Shown: positions 24,683 to 32,640 of the stretch, piece after piece | Layout of the letters: the number at the start of each line of letters is the position of its first letter | Numbering within the stretch: the stretch's first letter is position 1 | Assembly: GCF_009930795.1 (NCBI RefSeq) | Contig: NZ_CP017146.1 | Coordinates: 744,001-808,000, forward strand | Direction of reading: 5' to 3' | Length of the DNA stretch: 64,000 nt | Origin: Marisediminicola antarctica | GTDB taxonomy: Bacteria > Actinomycetota > Actinomycetes > Actinomycetales > Microbacteriaceae | The notes under the pieces: generated by a model | Seen by the model: the letters and a program-made list of their open reading frames with translations, nothing else | The model's database searches: none | Told to the model about the DNA's origin: nothing | Made by a program: the position numbers and the translations under genes

Positions 24683-27114
24683 TGCTGTGCTCCTTCTGCT
24701 GGCGGCAGGGGTGCCGTGTGCCAGCCATAGCGGGTGTACTGCATCCACGGGTCGGTGGTCCGCCCGCGAGCGGTGATGGTGATCCACTCGTTGTCGAACA
24801 GGTCGCGCAGCACCTGGTTGCGGGAGATGATCTGGCCGATGGTGTCGAGGGGCGCCTGGACGATGACGGCCAGTCTCAGCGGCTCGTGCAGGAGGGCAGT
24901 GCCGACGCCGACGGACTGCCAGGGAAGGCCGCGCCGTAGGTCTCCGCCCTGACCCGTGATCACGCCGATCGTGCCGATGGCATTGTGGACCGTCTTGGTA
25001 CCCGCTCCGTGGAGGTCGGGATTGATGCTCGAGAAGTAGTACTGGTGGTTGATCCACTGGGCAACGACGACCGGCGCCGTCAGGATCGTCTCCAGTCCCG
25101 TGCCGTCCGGGTCGAGCTCCGGCAGATAGGAGTGAAGGAAGACGCGGCGGGACAGGTCCACTCCGCGGGTCAGCTCACGCGGACCGATGATCATCGCCGC
25201 GTTGCCGGCCAGCCCGAGCTCCGGGTAGACCTCGGCCCAGTCGTGGGCCCTTCGGCGCAGGCGCGTCGCCGAGTGACGCGGGGACGCCCCTGGCAGGTCG
25301 CGGGCGCGTTCGCGAACCAGGCGGTCTGCCGCGGGGATCTGCTGCCGGATGAAGTCGTCCGCCAGAGCGCGGTGTGAGGCGGGCAGGGAGTGGGTGTCGA
25401 GCAGTGTGATCGCGTCGGTGACGGTGTTGTGCTCGGCCGCGACGAACACCGTGTCGTTCGGGATTCGGATGCCGCGGGCGTCGAGCAGCTCGCGCACGCC
25501 GGCGTCGTTGAAGATGAGGGCGGCCGCACGAGCGTTCGCTGCCCCAGGGTTGCCGCCGCACGCACCACAGTCCAAGGCGGACTGGTAGAGGTTGTTGCGG
25601 CTGTCCGATCCGTGCCCGGCCAGCACCACGAGCTGGCCGAACCGCGCCATTCCCATCATCCGCAGGGATGCCTCGGCCAGCACCGCTCTCTCTTCGAGGG
25701 TGAAGGCATCGGCGACGGTGACGCTCGACTCGAGCGCGTTGTCGGCGAGCTGCGCTTCCCTGATCCGCGCCAACAGGCCGGGGGCGAACGTTCGAAGCAC
25801 GCTCGTCAGTCCGTAGAACCACCCGGCCGTCTCGGCGAACGCGAAGGATGTCGCGGTGCCCGATTCCCCCGCGTGCAGCGCTGCGTGCACGGCGTCGCGT
25901 CGGCGCGCGGCGGCAACCCGTCTGGTTGCCGTGGCGTGGTCGTGGGGAGCCTCGGTGACGGTGTGGCGCGGTGTGAGGAGGGCCGGCAGGGAATTGATGG
26001 CGCCCTTCCCGCTGTGGCGGACGAACCGGATCGGAACGCCGAAGAATCCGGCGAAGCCGAAGGTCTCGATGGTCGACGCCGTTTCGAGGTGCCGACGAGC
26101 GCCCTCGGACCGAGGGTCGATGCACATGACGACCTGGATCTGTGGGCGTTCGGTGGGTGCCGGCTCGGTCGACAGCGACGACAGGAGGCGGCGTCGGTAG
26201 TTCAACTCGTAGGCGAGCTGCCAGGTGAACAGATGGTCCCGGGTCGGGTGCGCGGCCAGTACCCGGGACACCGTCGATGTGTCTGCGGGCGTGACGTTCT
26301 CGACCACGAGGTGGCCGGCCAGTAGTTCGGCTCGCCCGCGCAATTCGGCGGCCGGGTTGTGCTCGTGCGGGGTTGAGTCGAGCGAAGGCGGGATCTGCAA
26401 GGCGTGCCGGGTTCCGAACCGCACTGCCAGAAAGGATGTGAGGTCGATATCGCCGACCTTCTCGGCGCGCCACTTGATGTGGCTGGCCCACCCGGGCAGC
26501 TGGTGCAGTTCGCGCGCGAGGACCCGCTGCACATCATCCGCCTCGACTCCGAGCTGCTCCAGCGCCCACGCCAGCCCAGCATCCGGGTCCTCCGGCAGGC
26601 CGCGGAGGCGACGCCGCTCTCCCGGTGCCAGAGAGGGGTCGTGGCCGATGAGGGTGCGCCACGCGGGGTAGAGCCCGCGATCCTTGTGGGGCATCGGCCA
26701 CGGGGAATCAGGCGCCAGATAGGCCGCGACCCACCGGCTGGTGATCTCGTCCAGGCGACTCAGCGTCGGGGCGCGGGGGCCCGCGGCTGTGGCGTGCGAC
26801 TGGTCCTGCTCCAGCTCCAGCGCGGCCAGGCGAGCGGCGGGCAGCGTGCTGCCGCCGATCGTCACCGTGCCCGTCAGCTCGGGGATCCGCAGGCGGACCG
26901 CCGCCTCGAGATCCGTCAGCAGGATCCGGCCCCGCTTGCGGTCGGCCACGTAGTCCGTCCGATGCCGCGTGAGCGCACCGAGCGACTGCGCGGACTCGAA
27001 GGGCAGCGATTCGCTGCCAGCCAGCGGATTGACGGCGATGAAGGAGTCCAGTGGCCAGGCGGGCACGATGTCGTGGGCGGCGGACGCAACGGCGACGCGG
27101 AGCAGGAGGCTCAC
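24679..27114 (-). CDS. dabA: DabA, zinc subunit of the DAB/DAC CO2-hydrating carbon pump
   Basis: 811 residues from GTG 27114 (overlapping the dabB stop), family DUF2309/UPF0753. DabA is a beta-carbonic-anhydrase-like protein that, with DabB, converts CO2 vectorially into bicarbonate. The expected metal and catalytic residues are present with the spacing of characterised DabA: C331 and D333 in VVMCIDPRSEGA, H501 in VVLAGHGSDSRNN, and C516 in LDCGACGGNPGAANARA, 15 residues later. There is no signal peptide; family members are peripheral on the cytosolic face. Confidence 0.93.
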   Translation of the reverse strand: MSLLLRVAVASAAHDIVPAWPLDSFIAVNPLAGSESLPFESAQSLGALTRHRTDYVADRKRGRILLTDLEAAVRLRIPELTGTVTIGGSTLPAARLAALELEQDQSHATAAGPRAPTLSRLDEITSRWVAAYLAPDSPWPMPHKDRGLYPAWRTLIGHDPSLAPGERRRLRGLPEDPDAGLAWALEQLGVEADDVQRVLARELHQLPGWASHIKWRAEKVGDIDLTSFLAVRFGTRHALQIPPSLDSTPHEHNPAAELRGRAELLAGHLVVENVTPADTSTVSRVLAAHPTRDHLFTWQLAYELNYRRRLLSSLSTEPAPTERPQIQVVMCIDPRSEGARRHLETASTIETFGFAGFFGVPIRFVRHSGKGAINSLPALLTPRHTVTEAPHDHATATRRVAAARRRDAVHAALHAGESGTATSFAFAETAGWFYGLTSVLRTFAPGLLARIREAQLADNALESSVTVADAFTLEERAVLAEASLRMMGMARFGQLVVLAGHGSDSRNNLYQSALDCGACGGNPGAANARAAALIFNDAGVRELLDARGIRIPNDTVFVAAEHNTVTDAITLLDTHSLPASHRALADDFIRQQIPAADRLVRERARDLPGASPRHSATRLRRRAHDWAEVYPELGLAGNAAMIIGPRELTRGVDLSRRVFLHSYLPELDPDGTGLETILTAPVVVAQWINHQYYFSSINPDLHGAGTKTVHNAIGTIGVITGQGGDLRRGLPWQSVGVGTALLHEPLRLAVIVQAPLDTIGQIISRNQVLRDLFDNEWITITARGRTTDPWMQYTRYGWHTAPLPPAEGAQQ

Positions 27115-28625
27115 AGTGTTCCTTTCGAGGCGGATGTGGGGGAGAGCGAGGAGGCGAGGGCGCGGCTGTACAGGCGGTCGCGAAGGCCACCCCACCTCCG
27201 CCCGGTACGGGTCAGCAGTCCGACAGCGGCGAGACCCAGAGCCGGCAGGACCAGCATCCACACGGGAGCCGCCGCGACGGATGCCTGCGCGTCGAGCGCC
27301 GAGGCGAAGAGGGCGAGGAACGCGGTGTAGCCGAACCCGATCCCGACGATCGACAGCACGCCCAGGCCGACCGTCAGGGGAGAGAAGTTAGTCGCAAGCC
27401 CAACCGCCAGTGTCACGATTCCGGTGACGGCAACGAAGAGCAGCAGCCCGACGCTCGCGGGGGACACCCCGGGGTTGATCGTCGCCTGCGCTGCGACCAG
27501 CGCGGCGAGGGTGAGCAGCACGGAACCGGCCACGGCCGCCACCACCACCCGCTTCCGGGTGGGCAGGCGCACGGGAAGATCCCGGGACGCGGCGTGCGTG
27601 CGCACACCCATTCCTGCGCCGAGGAACAAAGTGGACTTGAACAGGGAATGGGCGATCAGGTGGAAAATCGCCGCGGCGAACGCACCGAGGCCGCACGCCA
27701 TCACCATGAACCCCATCTGTGCCATGGTCGAAAACACCAGGCGGCCCTTCACATCGGGTTTCACCATGCGCACGGCCGAGGCGTACACAAGGGTTGCCGC
27801 CCCCGCAAGGAAGATGACCGTCATCACGGACTGGTGCAGCGTGATCGCCGGCCCGAATCGGATCAGCAGAATCGCCCCGGCATTCACCACGCCGGCATGC
27901 ATCAGGGCCGAAACCGGGGTGGGTGCCGAGAGGGTGCTCGGCAGCCACGTGTGAAACGGGATCTGGCTGGATCGCGCAAGCGCTCCGGTGACGAGCAGGA
28001 GCGCCACCACAATCTGCACCGTCTCGGGCAGTGTGGCCATGAGGGATCCCAGACGATCCAACGGCACGTCCCCGCCGGCGGTGACGGTGATGACCGCAAC
28101 GGCCAGCAGAACGGCAGTGTCGCCGATCGACAGCTGCACGGCGGTGCGCCGCACGCCGGCCCGGGCGAGTGGAGCTGACGGGTAGGTGGCCAGAAGCAGC
28201 ACCAGTGCCGCGCCCGCGGCAACCCACGCGGCGGCAAAGGTGAGCACAGAGCCGGCGCACACCAGCAACACCGTGAAGCCGGTGAGCAGATTCGCCATCG
28301 TGACGAACCAGCCCTGACGGATGTCGCCCCGGAGGTAGCGCACAGCGAAGGACTGGATGAGCCCGCTCAGCCCCAACACGACGATCGCCAGGAGAACCGC
28401 GAGCGGGTCGAGCCGGACCGCGCCGGCGCCCGCGTCGACACCGGGCTGCGGGCCAAGAACGAGCCACCCGGCGGCCACTGACGCGACGAATCCGACTCCG
28501 ACGAGCGTGCACGCGACTCGAGCCAGCACGTCCCGGTCGATCCCGGCGCGACTTCCGACCGCCGATGACAGGGCGGCGACGAAGGGCAACGCGACGACGG
28601 ACGCCACCAGGAACCAGTTGTCCAC
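27111..28625 (-). CDS. dabB: DabB, NuoL/MrpA-like membrane subunit of the carbon pump
   Basis: 504 residues from GTG 28625, about 13-14 hydrophobic helices of the NADH-quinone oxidoreductase subunit 5/L and antiporter family. Typical are FAVRYLRGDIRQGWFVTMANLLTGF, SSQIPFHTWLPSTLSAPTPVSALMHAGVVNAGAILL (the quinone/antiporter signature) and KPDVKGRLVFSTMAQMGFMVMACGLGA. Without respiratory genes and fused by overlap to dabA, it is the cation-coupled DabB partner that energises CO2 hydration. It is first in the operon, 107 bp from the divergent regulator at 28733. Confidence 0.92.
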   Translation of the reverse strand: MDNWFLVASVVALPFVAALSSAVGSRAGIDRDVLARVACTLVGVGFVASVAAGWLVLGPQPGVDAGAGAVRLDPLAVLLAIVVLGLSGLIQSFAVRYLRGDIRQGWFVTMANLLTGFTVLLVCAGSVLTFAAAWVAAGAALVLLLATYPSAPLARAGVRRTAVQLSIGDTAVLLAVAVITVTAGGDVPLDRLGSLMATLPETVQIVVALLLVTGALARSSQIPFHTWLPSTLSAPTPVSALMHAGVVNAGAILLIRFGPAITLHQSVMTVIFLAGAATLVYASAVRMVKPDVKGRLVFSTMAQMGFMVMACGLGAFAAAIFHLIAHSLFKSTLFLGAGMGVRTHAASRDLPVRLPTRKRVVVAAVAGSVLLTLAALVAAQATINPGVSPASVGLLLFVAVTGIVTLAVGLATNFSPLTVGLGVLSIVGIGFGYTAFLALFASALDAQASVAAAPVWMLVLPALGLAAVGLLTRTGRRWGGLRDRLYSRALASSLSPTSASKGTL

Positions 28626-28732
28626 ACACACCTCATTTTCGTGAAACTCAATACACGAAAAACATAGCAGGTATTGCAGAGCGTGAATACGCTGTGCTGA
28701 GTCTGATGGCCTGTGACGGCTAGGCTGCACCG

Positions 28733-29041
28733 ATGGCCCAATGGACGTTTCTCACCAACCATGCACACGTGCTGATGTGTGTGGCGGAGAATCCCAACGT
28801 GCGGCTGCGCGACGTGGCGCTTCAAGTCGGGATCACGGAGCGCGCCGCGCAGCGGATCGTCACAGAACTCGAAGAGGCTGGCTACCTGGAGCGCGAGCGC
28901 GAGGGTCGTCGCAACAGTTACCGATTGCACACGGCGATGCCGTTGCGACACCCGTTAGACATCAACCATCGGGTGGGGGAGCTGTTGGCGATCTTCGCCC
29001 GGCCATCCGAGGGCACCGTGGCGGCCAGCACCGACGAGTGA
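28733..29041 (+). CDS. Winged-helix regulator divergent from the dab operon
   Basis: 102 residues. FLTNHAHVLMCVAENPNVRLRDVALQVGITERAAQRIVTELEEAGYLEREREGRRNSYRL is a compact MarR/ArsR-like winged helix with a clear recognition helix (ITERAAQRIVTELE) and wing (GRRNSYRL). It has no ligand domain beyond a short helical C-terminus. Head-to-head placement with dabB makes it the probable local regulator of CO2/bicarbonate uptake. The 107-bp gap would hold both promoters. Confidence 0.85.
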   Translation: MAQWTFLTNHAHVLMCVAENPNVRLRDVALQVGITERAAQRIVTELEEAGYLEREREGRRNSYRLHTAMPLRHPLDINHRVGELLAIFARPSEGTVAASTDE

Positions 29042-29246
29042 GCCGGGTGGGCCGAGTGCTGCCGCGAGGCATCGCGCGACGCGCCGCGACTGTGCCGAGT
29101 TTGCCGCGCGGGTAAGGCGGTTCCGGCCAGGAATCGGTCGGCTTCGTCGATAGCGGGCGCGCCAAATTCTTGACCCTTGACCCTGTGGGAAGGGGTATGT
29201 GAGGATCAACCCGACCCGCTTGGCGGGGCGCGACGAGGAGGTTCCC
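29042..29246. promoter_or_regulatory. Intergenic region with a long-spacer promoter-like site
   Basis: At 29170-29175 is TTGACC and at 29196-29201 TATGTG, separated by 20 bp. An imperfect inverted repeat (ACCCTTGACC...GGGAAGGGGT) spans the spacer, the layout seen at MerR-type promoters. It precedes the 29247 gene and the metalloprotease/ATP-grasp gene. This is inferred from pattern only. Confidence 0.3.
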
Positions 29247-29546
29247 GTGACGAAAGATGAGTTCGTCGGAACGTGGATCAACTCCCACGAGGAAGATCGC
29301 GACGGGGTTCAGGTATTCCGCTCTGAGGAGTACGAATTCCCGCCATCACGCGGACGGATGTCGTTCACTCTGCGAGCCGACGGCAGCGCGATCACCGGGC
29401 AACCGGGCCCGGATGACCGGGGCGTGACCGGCGACGGCAGCTGGAGAATCGACGGCACCGTTCTCACCATCCGCAGCCCCGGCGGGTCTGCGACGTACGG
29501 CGTGTTGGCCGCGGACTCGAGCCACTTGGAGTTGCGTCCGCACTAA
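29247..29546 (+). CDS. Small lipocalin-like hypothetical protein ahead of the protease/ligase gene
   Basis: 99 residues from GTG 29247, 6 nt after GAGGAGG. The sequence TKDEFVGTWINSHEED...SFTLRADGSAITGQPGPDD...GDGSWRIDGTVLTIRSPGGSATYGVL has the GTW start and alternating strands of small lipocalin/META-like beta barrels. No signal peptide. It lies 25 bp upstream of the M43-KD-ATP-grasp gene in the same direction, so the two are probably co-transcribed. A chaperone, inhibitor or leader function is only a guess. Confidence 0.65.
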   Translation: MTKDEFVGTWINSHEEDRDGVQVFRSEEYEFPPSRGRMSFTLRADGSAITGQPGPDDRGVTGDGSWRIDGTVLTIRSPGGSATYGVLAADSSHLELRPH

Positions 29547-29571
29547 CTCCGCACCGAAGGAGAGCACCAAA

Positions 29572-32442
29572 ATGGTCACCAAAGCCGAGAAAGCCGAAAT
29601 CGAGGGCGACGAGGCGCCACTACATCGCAGTTGCGCTACGGGCGAGGTCAACGAGAGACTGCTGCGCACCGTCGAGGGCTACGCCGAATCCAGGGCGGAG
29701 ATCGAGAACCGCACCGCCCGTGTGCTCGACGCCCAGGTCGCGCTGCGCACCGGCTGCACCGAGATCCCCGTGGTCGTGCACGTCGTCTACCGCAACTCCA
29801 CCGAGAACATCTCCGACGCCCAGATCGCCAGCCAGATCAGCGCCCTGAACGCCGATTTCCGGGCGACGAACGCCGACAAGGCATCCACTCCGACGGCCTT
29901 CCAGGGCCTGATCGGCGATGCGAGGGTGACCTTCAAACTCGCGACCACCGACCCCGATGGCAAACCGACCGACGGGATCACCCGCACCTCGACCACCACC
30001 ACCCCGTTTAACTCGGACACGGACAACGTGAAGTCCGCGGCGACGGGCGGGGCGGATGCGTGGCCGTCCGACCGGTACCTCAACCTCTGGGTCTGCGGCA
30101 ACCTGCGCAGCGGGTCGGGACAGTCGCTACTGGGCTATGCCCAGTTCCCGGGAGGCCCCACCGCCACCGACGGAGTCGTCGTCATCCACAGCGGGTTCGG
30201 CACCACCGGCACCGCCGCCGCCCCATTCAACCTCGGCCGCACGACGACGCACGAGATCGGCCACTGGCTCAACCTCCGCCACATCTGGGGCGACGACGGA
30301 ACCGGATGCTCCGGCAGTGACTTCGTGGCCGACACCCCGAACCAGGGCGGACCGAACTACGGCGCGCCCACCTTCCCGTCGTCGTCGTGCTCGAACGGCC
30401 CCAACGGTGACCTGTTTATGAACTACATGGACTACACCGACGACCCCGCGATGGTCATGTTCACCGCGGGACAGGTCGATCGCATGCAGGCGGCGCTGGA
30501 CGGACCACGGTCGAGCATCGGCATCAGCGGTCCGTGCGCAGGGAAGCCGATCAAGGAGTTCGTGAAGGACCTGCCGAAGGACCTTCCGAAAGACGTCATC
30601 AAGGACCTTCCGAAGGACGGTATCAAGGACTTCCAGAAGGACGGCGCGAAGGACATTCCGAAGGATGTCGCCAAGGACATCCCGAAAGATGGGGTGAAGG
30701 ACTTCCCGAAGGACGGGGTGAAGGACTTCCAGAAGGATGGAGTGAAGGACAAGCCGAAGGATGTCGTGAAGGACAGCCCCAAGGATCTGATCAAGGACGC
30801 CCCGAAGGACGGCGTGAAGGACGCCCCGAAGGACGGCGTGAAGGACCGCCCGAAGGATTTCATCAAGGATCGCCCGAAGGACCTGATCAAGGACCGACCG
30901 AAGGACCTCGCCAAAGACAGCCCGAAGGACTTCGGCAAGGACATGTTGAAGGACTTCGCCAAGGACCCGGTGAAGGACCCGCGCAAAGAGGGGGTAAAGG
31001 ACCTCCAGAAGGATGCCATCAAGGACACCCCGAAGGACGGCATCAAAGAGTTCGTCGACGACATCCCCAAGCAGCTGCGCGATCCGGTCAAAGAGCTCGG
31101 CGGGGAGATCGGACCGATCGACCCCGGACCGCTGATCAACCCGGCGATCGGCGGCGGCGGGTTCGGCGGTGCGTTCGGCGGTGGCGCGACACCGTTCGTG
31201 ATCGGCGGCCGGGATGAGACGGAGTATGGCGCGGGCCAGCCCGAGGAGGTCTCCCCGCTCGCGGTGATTGCCGAGCAGCTCGGGGGGATGCTGGCCGAGT
31301 ACAGCAGCGCGGCGGCGGCCGGGCAGTTGTCGCCGGCGGACGTTGCGCGCTGGCAGCAACTCGCCAGCGTGTACGCGCAGATCATTGCGCTGCTCGGCTG
31401 GGCGGGCCGACGCCAGGCCCGCCGCGGGGGGGAGCATCCGCCCTCCCGCGGCGGGCCGCGCCAGGCGCGCGCGCGCGATGCGGGGGAGGGCGCAATGATC
31501 CTCATCGTCAGCTTTCCCGACAACGCCCACGTCGAGCGGGTGCTCGAGCACCTCGACCGACCGACGGTCGTCTTCGACATTGCCGACTTTCCACACCGCA
31601 CGCGTCTGGACGCGCGCTTTGGGGCCTCGGCCGACCGGATATCGTTCACGCCCCACGGGCAGGCGGAGATTCCCCTCGAGCAGATCGGTGCGGTCTGGTA
31701 TCGGCGTGTGCGGCCGATCGGGCTGGATCCCGCGCTGACGGATTCCACGAGTCGTCTGTTCGCGTGGTCGGAGAGCACGGAGGCGCTGACCGGCCTGTGG
31801 CACGCGATGGAGTGCTTCTGGATGAACCCGCCCGCCGGCGATGAGGCCGGCCAGCGTAAAATCCGCCAACTGCAGGTCGCCCGCGCGGTGGGGCTGGCGG
31901 TTCCGGAGACCCTCATTACCAACGACCCGGCCGCAGCTCTCGAGTTCATTTCCGCCCGCGACGAGGGAGGCGTCATTCGCAAGGCGTTTCGCAACATCGC
32001 GGAGGCGCCGCGGTCCACCGCCGTCGTCACGGCCGACGACCGGGCGCGGCTCGACGATGTGCGGTACGCGCCGGTCACCTTCCAGGAATTTGTGCCGGCC
32101 GACCTCGACTTGCGGGTCATCGTCGTCGAACACGAGATCTTCGCCGCCGCGATCCTCTCGGAGCCGGAGTACCGCACTGACTACCGCCCCGGCATCGGGT
32201 CGGCGAAATTCAGTACATACGAGCTGCCGGACGAGGTGGCGGCGGCGCTGCTTGCCCTGCACGATCGGCTCGGCCTGGCCTATGGGGCATCCGACTTCCG
32301 GGTGACGCCCGACGGCGAGCACGTGTTCCTCGAGGTGAACCCGGGAGGGGAGTACCTGTTCGCCAGCGACCGCACCGGGCAGCCCGTACCCCAGGCGATC
32401 GCCGCGTGCCTGTCCCGGCACGACCGCGAACACGGCGAATGA
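29572..32442 (+). CDS. M43 metalloprotease with lysine-aspartate repeats, in frame with a graspetide-type ATP-grasp ligase
   Basis: One uninterrupted 956-codon frame. Residues 50-320: pappalysin-like (M43) zinc metalloprotease, with IPVVVHVVYRN at the start, TTTHEIGHWLNLRHIWGD (zinc ligands H227, H231, H237; catalytic E228) and the Met-turn FMNYMDYTDDPAM. Residues 328-495: about 39 KD dipeptides every four residues, largely [KDxPKDxx]. Residues 500-640: helical Gly-rich stretch ending AQIIALLGWAG. Then a GC-rich hairpin and, from residue 642, MILIVSFPDNAHVERVL, an MvdC/MvdD-like ATP-grasp domain (WYRRVRP, IRQLQVARAVGLAVPETLITN, GGVIRKAF, DLRVIVVEHEIFAA, FLEVNPGGEYLF). No signal peptide is seen. 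In graspetides, such ligases cross-link Lys/Ser/Thr with Asp/Glu; here the KD repeats are the obvious candidate substrate. Translation may also restart at ATG 31495. Confidence 0.85.
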   Translation: MVTKAEKAEIEGDEAPLHRSCATGEVNERLLRTVEGYAESRAEIENRTARVLDAQVALRTGCTEIPVVVHVVYRNSTENISDAQIASQISALNADFRATNADKASTPTAFQGLIGDARVTFKLATTDPDGKPTDGITRTSTTTTPFNSDTDNVKSAATGGADAWPSDRYLNLWVCGNLRSGSGQSLLGYAQFPGGPTATDGVVVIHSGFGTTGTAAAPFNLGRTTTHEIGHWLNLRHIWGDDGTGCSGSDFVADTPNQGGPNYGAPTFPSSSCSNGPNGDLFMNYMDYTDDPAMVMFTAGQVDRMQAALDGPRSSIGISGPCAGKPIKEFVKDLPKDLPKDVIKDLPKDGIKDFQKDGAKDIPKDVAKDIPKDGVKDFPKDGVKDFQKDGVKDKPKDVVKDSPKDLIKDAPKDGVKDAPKDGVKDRPKDFIKDRPKDLIKDRPKDLAKDSPKDFGKDMLKDFAKDPVKDPRKEGVKDLQKDAIKDTPKDGIKEFVDDIPKQLRDPVKELGGEIGPIDPGPLINPAIGGGGFGGAFGGGATPFVIGGRDETEYGAGQPEEVSPLAVIAEQLGGMLAEYSSAAAAGQLSPADVARWQQLASVYAQIIALLGWAGRRQARRGGEHPPSRGGPRQARARDAGEGAMILIVSFPDNAHVERVLEHLDRPTVVFDIADFPHRTRLDARFGASADRISFTPHGQAEIPLEQIGAVWYRRVRPIGLDPALTDSTSRLFAWSESTEALTGLWHAMECFWMNPPAGDEAGQRKIRQLQVARAVGLAVPETLITNDPAAALEFISARDEGGVIRKAFRNIAEAPRSTAVVTADDRARLDDVRYAPVTFQEFVPADLDLRVIVVEHEIFAAAILSEPEYRTDYRPGIGSAKFSTYELPDEVAAALLALHDRLGLAYGASDFRVTPDGEHVFLEVNPGGEYLFASDRTGQPVPQAIAACLSRHDREHGE
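30553..31059 (+). repeat. Degenerate 12/24-bp repeat encoding the KD-rich domain
   Basis: Codon pairs AAG-GAC recur every 12 bp for about 500 bp, giving [KDxPKDxx] with variable x (Gly-Val, Leu-Ile, Phe-Ile, Ala). Variable positions differ at both DNA and protein level, so the K and D positions appear maintained by selection rather than by recent slippage alone (inference). Confidence 0.9.
31416..31457. other. Strong hairpin between protease/repeat and ATP-grasp parts (left copy)
   Basis: GGCCCGCCGCGGG...CCCGCGGCGGGCC forms a nearly perfect stem of about 17 bp. It sits within the open frame, 37 bp before the ATP-grasp ATG. The same hairpin is present before the second ATP-grasp copy (51319-51360). 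It may attenuate transcription or set translation of the ligase. Confidence 0.8.
31495..32442 (+). CDS. ATP-grasp ligase, copy A (internal start within the fused frame)
   Basis: Alternative product of the preceding gene: ATG 31495 follows GGGGGAGGG at ribosome-binding distance and would give a free 315-residue ligase, the same length as copy B (51398-52345), which must start there. The domain shows an N-terminal preATP-grasp strand ILIVSF, WYRRVRPIG, the ATP-binding segment GGVIRKAFRNIAEA, and acidic Mg ligands in SDFRVTPDGEHVFLEVNPGG. It differs from copy B at only three residues (L/R, T/E and the last residue E/T). Whether the cell makes the fusion, the free enzyme or both is unknown. Confidence 0.55.
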   Translation: MILIVSFPDNAHVERVLEHLDRPTVVFDIADFPHRTRLDARFGASADRISFTPHGQAEIPLEQIGAVWYRRVRPIGLDPALTDSTSRLFAWSESTEALTGLWHAMECFWMNPPAGDEAGQRKIRQLQVARAVGLAVPETLITNDPAAALEFISARDEGGVIRKAFRNIAEAPRSTAVVTADDRARLDDVRYAPVTFQEFVPADLDLRVIVVEHEIFAAAILSEPEYRTDYRPGIGSAKFSTYELPDEVAAALLALHDRLGLAYGASDFRVTPDGEHVFLEVNPGGEYLFASDRTGQPVPQAIAACLSRHDREHGE

Positions 32443-32563
32443 TCCTGCCGCACGCCGCGGTGCCGGAGGCTGCGGGCGCATGACCGTGCCCCCAGTTGTG
32501 GGTCCGCCCCAGATCGGGGACTGGCGCACGGCGCCGCGCGAGGCTACGTGGCGCGGGGAAACG

Positions 32564-32589
32564 AAAAAACCCCCGCTGAGCGAGGGTTT
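32564..32589 (-). terminator. Copy of the tRNA-Phe terminator (left)
   Basis: Read on the minus strand, ACCCTCGCTCAGCGGGGG followed by TTTTTT is a typical intrinsic terminator. It is an exact copy of the one at 52376-52401. It also lies downstream of the ATP-grasp gene on the plus strand, but has no T-tract in that direction. Confidence 0.75.
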
Positions 32590-32592
32590 AGT

Positions 32593-32640
32593 TGGTGGCT
32601 CCGACGGGCGTCGATCCCGTGACCTCACGATTTTCAGTCG
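32593..32640 (-). tRNA. 3' fragment of tRNA-Phe (left attachment site of the island)
   Basis: 48 bp identical to the CCA end, acceptor 3' strand, T-arm, variable loop and anticodon-arm part of the intact tRNA-Phe at 52405-52480. Identity stops inside the anticodon arm at 32640. It is not a functional tRNA; it marks the left att site of a tRNA-integrating element. Confidence 0.9.

Larger units (their letters stand above)
31408..32640. repeat. Left flanking direct repeat (ATP-grasp copy A to tRNA-Phe fragment)
   Basis: Matches 51311-52452. The match starts at the 7-bp word CGACGCC, includes hairpin, ATP-grasp gene and tRNA terminator, and ends inside the tRNA-Phe anticodon arm. By eye the genes are identical from the ATG to about 32030, then differ every 10-30 bp. 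The spacer after the gene is longer in this copy. Confidence 0.9.

Noticed and set aside
30127-32628. Minus-strand frames of 833 and 581 codons opposite the KD-repeat gene
   Set aside because: Their LxLVLRxVL-type repeats are the antisense reading of the KD repeat, and the protease and ATP-grasp motifs are on the plus strand.
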